From positions 14,753,782 to 14,817,781 of the forward strand of contig OY783208.1 of NCBI GenBank assembly GCA_963678705.1: 64,000 bases of DNA. The letters are read 5' to 3'. This document shows, in pieces, positions 55,882-64,000 of this stretch (positions are counted from its first letter, which is position 1; every line of letters starts with the position of its first letter). Made by a program: the position numbers and the translations under genes. The DNA is from Panorpa germanica. Its lineage: Eukaryota; Arthropoda; Insecta; Mecoptera; Panorpidae. A model generated the notes under the pieces. It saw only the letters and a program-made list of their open reading frames with translations, made no database searches and was not told the origin of the DNA.

Positions 55882-56856
55882 ATGGATCATCTTGAGCCAG
55901 TTAATGTACCCGTGGAAGAACGTAGAGTTTTGCGAGTGAATAGAATTAAGAGTATCTTAGATGAGAACATACCATCCTATAAATATTGTGCGACAGATGA
56001 ACGTCCTCGGGAAAATAAAGAAAAATGTTCAATCTGCATGGAGGAACTTAAAACTGGTGCAGAAGTCAGGTAACTGTGTGCTCAACAAGCAAACGTATGC
56101 ATAGATATAAAGGCTCAAATACATGAGTCAGTTGTTGTCATGAGTGCATTATATCACGTAGATAAGTTTAAAATCACTGTCGTACTGTCACAACTATCAA
56201 TTAAGAGAATTGGTGTTGAATGTTGGCGTGAATATGATAACGATAGATTATTTCATTTAACAGTTTTATAGACATTAAAGACAACCTTTCAGAACCTACA
56301 CAATTCCTACACAACAAACATTCACAACCCAAATACATAAAATGAGATATGACCGAATCTACTATTACCAATGATCATTTTTAACTAATTTTCGAATTAT
56401 TGTTTCAGGCGACTAAGCTGCAGTCACGTCTTTTATAAAGGATGTATCGACAAGTGGTTAAAAAATAAAATTAGGTGCCCTAGTTGCCGACAGATTGTTT
56501 TGGTAAATGAAATAGAAGAAAAAAGCAATGAGGAAGAAGCTGCAGGGAGTTTGATGAATTTAAATCTACATATGGAGAATATTAATCGAATGGAGGAGAA
56601 TATGAGTCGCAGTTTTTCGGATATACTTCAAAGGTTTAGGAATATAAATAACTTTTCTTCTTTTACGCCTGCCAGAAATGATCCCAATTCTTCGGATCAT
56701 TCCGTGCCATTAGATTTAAATATCTTTGGTGACTTTCAGGGGACTACAAATCAATTGAGGGATACAGTTTATGGTCCTTGTAATGAGTATGGTACGGATG
56801 CTCCCAATTTATCAAATGATTCCGTCCCATTCGATATTAATACCTTTCCTTTTTAA
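55882..56856 (+). CDS. RING-H2-like zinc finger protein, copy 4
   Basis: Exons are 55882-56069 and 56409-56856, with both splice sites intact. Differences from copy 1 include Phe to Ile in RIKSILDE, CPNC to CPSC within the ring, Ser to Leu in PLDLNIF and Arg to Thr in LRDTV. The upstream region has a rearranged stretch near 55606-55620 but keeps the AACGAT run. Confidence 0.8.
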
Positions 56857-57585
56857 TAAATGTTCCGGATGATCCTGATGATCCAAAGTACATGGATTAT
56901 TTGTAAGAATGTAATTCATACAATAAAAAGTTATTCTAATAAATACGATGTTTTGAAATAGATTATTTTTTATTTTTGTGTTAATTAAGATGGCTCTTTA
57001 GGAGCTGGGTTTACATAGAAATTATTCTTTTCTAACGCTTAAGATGATACTCACAGAACAGATATCTAAGTGGCGGCTATTGACTGTTTACTGAGGCGCT
57101 TATTCTGCAAAGTGTAATGAGACGTTTGAATAATTTCATCAATGTGGTAAAAATACTCTTTTAAAAACAACCACAACGGTATTTTCGTTTAATACTTAAC
57201 GATCTTATACATTTCTAGCGATCTTAAAACATATTGGCGGATTGATGAAGTTAATAATTATAATCATCTATTTAACCGCCTGTCGAAAAACTACGATCTG
57301 ATTCCACTTTTGTATGTGTGACAATTTTACGGGGTACAATTATTGACTAATAAATTTACCATTTTCAACGAAATTAATCTATCACTTGATTAGCTTTGTT
57401 TGTTTGTGCCTTTACAATCTACATATATTAATTTACATTTATTTCAATTGCACAGCAAATCAAAGTTAGATAATTACTTAACCCTGTTACGGCAGACATA
57501 ATATTGAAACTTTGTTGGTTATAAAAACAGTAAATAATATTTGACATTTTGATATATAAATACATATCTGAAGAAATTTATATTA

Positions 57586-58503
57586 TTGAATATTATTAGG
57601 AAAGGCTGGGCGAATAGTTTGAATAAGATTGATTTGTACGTTGTTGTCCAAAATATACTCTATGCACCAAAAAAAATATATTTATCGGTACCTAGAAAAA
57701 AGAGTGATTTGAAAGATGAGTGGTTTAAATTTGCAAATAAGAATATGCCAGAATCTACTACCTCATATTATTGTAGCGAACATCATTTTAATGTAAGTAA
57801 ATATTTAAGCATATACGTCAATTTATAATATTTCATACATAATATATTTAATATTCTGTGCAAATGTGTTTATTTTGATCCACATTTATTTACTTTAGTT
57901 GGAAGAAGATGCAGAGAATTATGTAAAGCACAAGTTGACAGGATGCCAAATTGTATTGAAAAAAAATGTTATACCATATGTTTCAGTCAGTCTATCTGAT
58001 TATGAGCAGGAAGTGAAAAGACGACGTTTGGTAAAAGATGCTTTTGAAGAATACGATTAAAATATATCCTCGTCTTTTGAATCAGGTAATGTAGAAGCAA
58101 GGAGTCATATTCTTCATTTAATGATAGTACATTTTTCTTGCGTTATACTCTCAATTTTCAAAAACAAAACTGAATAACGTGTTAAAATTTTCCTTCAACA
58201 GTTACAGGTGCGATAAAAATCTCAAATTACCTTCTATTTATAAAGTAATGTTCTTTAACTGAAACATAATTTGATTTTTTTTTGTAATCAACTTTTGTTA
58301 ATATATTACAGAAACATTTAATTTGGAATGTTTGACTACAAGTTCGTCACATAATAAAGCGTCGCCACCGTTTATTTTGTTTTACAAATATACAAAAAGA
58401 CATACTGAATAAAAAGAGAACAAGTGTTAAGCTTCATACAAAACCTGTACTTAAACATAGAGGGATGCAAGTTAGGCCTTCTGTTGTTGATGAATGTGTT
58501 TGA
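57586..58503 (+). pseudogene. THAP-domain gene remnant (+), copy 4
   Basis: Almost identical to copy 3: blocks 57586-57792 and 57899-58060, and a third block with the same extra base in the T-run. Confidence 0.55.
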
Positions 58504-58740
58504 ACAACACATATGATTCAAATTCATAACATAGCGACGTCTCTTGCTTAATTGTTTGTTCCTATAATCAAATTTATTTCATATATGTTGTGTATATTAA
58601 AATATATAGAATTATTTCACTAGTTGGTAAATGTAAATTTAACTCTTTTGAAATAATTCTGGAAAAAAATTGGTTTTATTAGATCTTCTACATATTGCTT
58701 CTCCTGTACTACAACTACTGCAGTTAATTCTTCTGAACGC

Positions 58741-59744
58741 TCAAAATCTGGAGAAGCAACACAAAATATACATACCCCTACCTTTGTTTGACAGATACAA
58801 ATGTATCTGTGCCTTGCATTTTGGACATGGTTTGCATTTTTTGGATAAATACATTTTTATTGTCTTTTCTTTAGAAGGGCTCTTTACTTCCACAACAAAT
58901 TCTTCGCTTATAGCATCTGGAGAATTGTATATTAAATTTTTTGGAAACTATGTCCAACACCCGCTTCTCCAAATTACTGCCCCTCATCTCAATTCATAGA
59001 GCCAATAATTTGGTTCAGGAAAGCACCATCTGGAGGTGGAGGACCATTTTACATTGTGCAGCTTCATAGATTTTCGAAGCCATGATGCGTCCATACCGCA
59101 ATCTACCCATTATGAGCATTTATTCTGCTCGTTCGTATTTTCCGAAAGTATGCATGTCGGAACAAGCATATTTCTTGTTTCGTAGTTTGGGAAATTACCC
59201 ACATCTATATTATTACTTTTTCAAATGCTGTTAAAAATTGGTGTAGTGACAATTTAAAAGAGTCACTACGATTATCAGCAGTGTAGGAGAATGTGGTATT
59301 TAGTTTACCTTCATCTCTAACATAACAAGTCCTTAATTCTCTTGAAAAGGTAATTAACCATGTGCTGTTAAATACTTCGTCTTCTACGCCTCTGCTTACT
59401 TTCTACGAAATCATAAAGCTTGGCACCCATACAAGACAGGCGCGGTGCTCGCCAGTAACAGACAATGTCTGTAGTGGATGGTTCTTCACTCTTCCAATGT
59501 ATCCAACAAAGAAATGCGAGAGCATGCTTATATCCACCCTAAATAAAATGTAAAATAAATAATTAGATAAACGTAAGAAAGAATAAGTTAACACCAAACT
59601 TATTAAACATAAATAAATAACCTTTGGTAATGCAGCAGTAAAACTGAGGTACAGTATATTTTTTACAATTTCTGCCTCCTCATCAGTAGAAACTTCTACT
59701 AAGTAATTTCTTCTGCTTATGCGATGCTCAGGGCATATTTGAGC
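58741..59744 (-). pseudogene. SWIM-YqaJ remnant, copy 4
   Basis: The first exon opens GCT CAA as in copy 1 and has AEIVKN as in copies 2 and 3, so this is the only copy whose first exon reads through. It shares the six-base deletion of copy 3 in the YqaJ part. Later frame changes remain. Confidence 0.6.
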
Positions 59745-60379
59745 CTAAACCATACAATTTAGAAAGTAAATACAGTTCAAGATTTAATACTTTTCGTTTA
59801 GTATGTGAATCAAAACCTACTTGAGAATATATAATTCTTTTTTTTGTTTTTTAACTCAATGTGTAGATAAATGTGCTTAGAATAGACTTTTAAGCACGCT
59901 TAAGTACTTGACCTTAAACAGTTGCGTGATATAAATATTGTCATAGTTATAATAATAGGTTTTGTAATCTTCTTTCTTCCAGTGTTTAAATTTTCTTTGA
60001 TACCTGAATTTAATATTCTAATTCTGAAAGACATAGTACACTTAAAAAGCAATTTATTTTTATCATTACTTAAGGCTCCGTCACAAAATCTGTTTGAGAA
60101 CAATATTTTGATAAATGTTTATTTTAGTACTAAGAGTTTAAATTTATTAATTTCTTTTTGTAATAATTAAAGAAACGATGAAAGGACAATATAGCACATG
60201 AGATGCTGGTCCAGAGTGTAGGTAGAAATGAATAAAGCAAGAGAGAGGTACATTGACAAGGAATAAGAGAATTTAATAATGCCTTAACTGTTGAAATAAA
60301 ATATAATATGTTCGTTGACTGAATAATTTGAAAAAAAAATTATTAATAAAGTAAAGACATCCGTATCCAACGAATCGGA

Positions 60380-60700
60380 CTAATAAGCTAAATTCACATC
60401 CATATCTTCCTCAGATAGATTAAGGTGTTTTGAATTCGATGAATGAAAGTAATCCGACATATGAGCAAAATTCATTGAAATGGAGTCATCCATATCGTCA
60501 TCTAATAAATCAAGAAGCTTCGACTCCTCCTCCAGATCCATGTCCACCATGCGCTCCACAAGCTCTAACTGCATTTCTTCATCTTTATTCACAAAGTGAA
60601 ACTGGTGACAAGAAGGACAACCTTTAGTTTTAAAGCACCCTTCGATGCATTCTTTTTGGAACACATAACCAGAGATAAGTCGCTTGAAAAAGCAATTCAA
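60380..60700 (-). pseudogene. Inverted RING paralog, 5'-truncated, copy 4
   Basis: Open for 106 codons as in copy 1, with one Glu to Asp change (LLDDDMDD). Confidence 0.6.
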
Positions 60701-60902
60701 AAGTTAGTTACAAATGCTTATTGGTAACAGCAAGTGCAGTCATGTGTGGTGAATTATGCCTTAATAACTATAAAACTGTAAAATGAAATAATCTGTCTAT
60801 AACATATACTTCTGCATCCCGCGGTTTTTTTCTAGGCTGCTATAATTATCTTACTATTATAATGTTCTAATTTAACATGGAAAACTCATAAGAACTCATA
60901 GA

Positions 60903-61001
<99 letters not shown>

Positions 61002-61561
61002 GGACAATATAAATTTCCGGTAACAAAATCTATATGGTATCTTCTAAACGGCGCCTACAAAGTTTTCTTAATTTTGATATTATGTAAAGGACGAATTTCT
61101 AAGACTTTCTACGTCCCTGAATTTCCCTGGAAAAAATTATTCTGGAAAAACTGGAAAATTCGAAAAAATACTTTTACAAATATCTGACGAACTAGAAAAG
61201 ATAGAAAACTGAAATTTGGTATGTGTATTGAGATCATAATTGTGCACATTTGCCAATAGTTGGACATTTGAAATTTAAGTTTATTTATAGTTCAGTTTCT
61301 CACATTTTTTCATATAAATAGTCTACTTTATCGGCTAGAGATGGCGAAATTACTCCATCTGTCGGAATACAAATGAAGATAAAGTTAATGCGAACTATAA
61401 TTGAAGTGAAATAGTGAGAGAAACGTCACTAAATAGGGCACTTCACCTAATTGTTTACTGGGTATCATGTGTTAAACGATTATTATAAATAAAAAATAAA
61501 ATAACTCTAAGAAAGTAGACGGAAATGATACTTTATTTTGTTTAAGGAGGATCTAAAATTG
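60701..61561. other. End of the unit array, noncoding
   Basis: Contains the RING-intron-like sequence, a long TA run (60907-60997) and the conserved noncoding block, and then stops at the array edge. A frame at 60996-61187 is not convincing. Confidence 0.5.
60907..60997. repeat. TA microsatellite, copy 4, with captured 14-mer
   Basis: About 45 TA units are followed by GAAAGGACAATATA, which also occurs at 60179 in the same copy and is absent after the TA run of the other copies. Confidence 0.9.
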
Positions 61562-62478
61562 AATGAATAATTAATGTCATATTTTGTTGTAGTCGCAAGG
61601 TTCCTTGCGCTATATTCTGCGCACCCAAGTCCAGATGGAATAAGACATCAACGTGCGCACGAATACCCTGAAGATCGACGATGTGGATGATATAGGATTG
61701 CGCAACGCCCTGGACTATCATTTCTATTAATCAGGCCTCCGAAATTGACGCTCATTGTTTAATCATTTTAACTAAATTCTTAGCACGTATTCTCCTGTTT
61801 TCTCTTTAGTTTTAACTTACAATGTTTAATATTTAGTTGCAGAATAAAATTTTGGCAACAATTTGTGCACTTTTCTTCATTTAGAAAAAAATATGATCAC
61901 ATTTATTGATATAATATTTTGTTGGAGTAGGAGCGAGAACTGTGGGAAAATAAAAGATAAGATAAGATAGGAAAGTGAGATGCATAAAATAGCATTAACA
62001 GCTAAATTTTAGCATTGAAATAATTATTTTATTTTAATATTCGAATTTTTACAAAGTTGTTAAAATTGCGTATTTATTCACAAATATGATTTTTGTAAAC
62101 ATTTCAACAAGCCTTTGTTAAATTATTTTAGTACTTCACAAAGAATTGAACATTTTAATAATCCATTGATAAATACTAGTCACATCACAAAAATATTTCT
62201 TTAGAAACATTGTTTACTATTAACTTTGAAATATCTTTTAAGTTTAAAACATTCAAGAACTGTAAATTTATTTTGTTCGATATTATTTATTAAAATCAAT
62301 AATTCTCAAATAACAAGAAAGATATTGAAATACAACCTTGTCACAGGCCACACAATTATTTTGATTGATCATTACTTGTTTTCAAATTGTTAACCCTGAA
62401 GAATTTGATTCTTTTGTTAAAATTATTTATAATTTTTAAAAGATTTTATAAAGTTTGCGAAGTACTATTTTAACATTG
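61562..62478. other. Flanking sequence right of the array
   Basis: AT-rich sequence with a less AT-rich patch at 61600-61745. I find no supported gene, only short frames broken by stops. Confidence 0.4.
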
Positions 62479-62482
62479 TTAA

Positions 62483-63219
62483 GGGAGGGGTTAGGGTTTC
62501 AGCGTAAAAAAAAACACTTTTTTGCGATTTTTTTTCTCAAGTATAGATTGAGCAATTTTATTCGAACCTTTTGTACATTATTGAGCATACTTTTGACTAT
62601 GTTGTATATTTATATCATGCAGCAATATTGAAGCATAAGCCGGTAACAGAGCTTCTTCCGAAGATCTTGGGAAAAAAGACAATTTGCGGTGTTCACTATA
62701 ACTCGGCCGGAAATTATCTCAAAATGAAAAACCATTAAAATTTAGTTAAATTATAATCAAATCTTCCCCCCAACGGTCTCTGATAATTTTTTTTTTATTT
62801 AAAAATTTTTGGCGGCCATCTAAAATGTGAACTGTTATTTTCCACGAAAAATTCCGCTATTTTGAGGGTGGGAAACATCCTTAATGTAAAAATTTTTTTT
62901 TTATCTAAACGTTTGGGGGAGGTATTTTATATGTAGCAAATGTGTACGAAGTTTGAAATGAATCGGTCAATTAGTTTTTAAATGGCAGTGAACACGGACT
63001 TTGACAAAGAAGTTTTGAGAAAAACGCACTGCTATCTCGAATGCCCGCTGCTGTTAGTGTTATAGCGTTAAAGGCCAGGAGATTAATAAGACAATAACTT
63101 CAAGAATATTGCTTAGATCAACTTAAAATTTTAAGGACATATTCTTGAAATGTTAAACAATAAGATAAGACAAAAAAGAAGAATTGGATTTTTCGAAAGT
63201 GAAAACCCTAACCCCTCCC
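62483..63219. mobile_element. MITE with TTAA flanks (737 bp)
   Basis: GGGAGGGGTTAGGGTTT at the left end is mirrored at the right end, and TTAA stands on both sides (62479-62482 and 63220-63223). TTAA duplications are the mark of the piggyBac group. The interior has no reading frame, so it is a non-autonomous element. Its age and parent element are unknown. Confidence 0.8.
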
Positions 63220-63223
63220 TTAA

Positions 63224-64000
63224 ACTCTTATTTTGAAAACAATCTTGTTTAATTAAGATCTAATTTAATGTTATTTATCTGTTATTCATTTGGTATACTT
63301 GTTCTTTTATTTAAATTTAATGCGTTTAATTGTTATCAGTTTTTAAATATTATTTAATCAAATAAACTTAAATTTATGACCGGGTAATATTTGTGTGATT
63401 TTTATTCCTGCGACATTTGCAAGTAAGTCTTCACTCAACTTTGCGCAGCGCTAAAAATACACACAATTCTGCTCAAGTAATAATATTTAATTTCCGAAAG
63501 TTGACAGATATATAGCTATGTAAAATTTAAATTTAGTTTTCCTACTTGTGAAACTTCTGCGTATGACGTCACAGAAGAAATAATCAATCGAGATTATTAT
63601 TTTCTTCTCTCAACAATTTTTATTATAAAATTTAATAGAATGCAAAACGCAGCTGTAGTAGTAAATGACGTATTACACACAGACTCTTATGCATCTCTGT
63701 TGTATAAAAGAGATGGCAAAACAAAGGATGTGATATCACACGCAGATTTGATTTTAAAAATTTTGGATTTGTAGAAATTAAGTCATACATAAGCTTTTTG
63801 TTTAATCTTATTGTAATTAATAACACGATTTTTTTTAATTTGTTGCTTAAATATTTGAAAACGATAAAAACTTAATGCGCAATAAATCTGTTTCAGAAAT
63901 ACCTATAGAAAACATCAGCAAAACTACTAAGTATAGAACGTACCTCCTGACTCTTTCATTTAATTAAAGCAATTCGTAATCTCAAAAGAAGGCACTTGTT
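63224..64000. other. Unassigned right flank
   Basis: No supported gene. A TGACGTCA palindrome lies at 63564-63571 and a 44-codon ATG frame at 63640-63774; neither has further support. Confidence 0.4.

Larger units (their letters stand above)
54776..61561. repeat. Tandem unit copy 4, truncated at its right end
   Basis: The copy follows the others for about 6.79 kb and stops inside the noncoding part, at the point matching copy 1 position 6778. Sequence after 61561 has no match to the unit. No target duplication or terminal motif is visible at this edge, so it looks like a recombination breakpoint and not a transposon end. Confidence 0.93.

Noticed and set aside
1-61561. The 8.45-kb unit as a complete transposon with terminal inverted repeats
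   Set aside because: Units abut without spacer or target duplication, and the one visible edge has no terminal motif, so transposon ends cannot be supported here.
61600-61745. Less AT-rich patch suggesting an exon
   Set aside because: All six frames are broken by stops or lack recognisable motifs.
63640-63774. Plus-strand ATG frame of 44 codons (MQNAAVVVNDVLHTDSYASL) with a TGACGTCA site upstream
   Set aside because: Too short and without homology, splice context or repetition; could be chance.

Overview
The window looks like an AT-rich arthropod (probably insect) nuclear genome. Reasons are spliced genes with GT-AG introns, THAP, RING and SWIM-YqaJ families, an ISL2EU-type DNA transposon, non-LTR retrotransposons and a Polinton. 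I see no bacterial operons, rRNA or CRISPR. The insect order cannot be fixed by eye.

The backbone is a head-to-tail array of a unit of about 8.45 kb: copy 1 (1-8453, cut by the window edge), copy 2 (8454-46321, swollen by insertions), copy 3 (46322-54775) and copy 4 (54776-61561, truncated). Each unit carries a two-exon RING-H2-like gene on + (about 211 aa), a decayed THAP-domain gene on +, a decayed SWIM-YqaJ nuclease gene on -, a broken inverted paralog of the RING gene on -, a TA microsatellite, a short LINE 3' tail, and a decayed THAP/P-element-like transposase on - that spans the unit junction. Only the RING gene is open in every copy.

Five insertions sit in copy 2 and at the copy 2/3 junction, and the other copies are empty at the same sites, so all post-date the amplification. 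They are an ISL2EU transposon (9235-13471, AT duplication) encoding a THAP-DDE transposase and a convergent SAP/SWIM/YqaJ nuclease; a 5'-truncated LINE (15497-17191); a short second piece of that LINE family with a TA tail (19151-19440); a nearly full-length I-like LINE with gag-like ORF1 and APE-RT-RNase H ORF2 (20061-25798); and an almost whole Polinton (28737-46192) with 175-bp inverted termini and a 6-bp target duplication. The Polinton lies in an intron of the dead THAP transposase. It carries polymerase B, integrase, packaging ATPase, a PLA2-like protein, cysteine protease, minor and major capsid regions and several unassigned proteins. By eye it holds about three breaks and is treated as a young fossil.

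Beyond 61561 the array stops abruptly. The remaining 2.4 kb is single-copy in this window and contains a 737-bp MITE flanked by TTAA. The most unusual point is the unit itself: THAP, YqaJ and RING parts in partly mirror-image order, duplicated as a block, and then invaded by an unrelated-age element (ISL2EU) with the same THAP and convergent YqaJ gene content.
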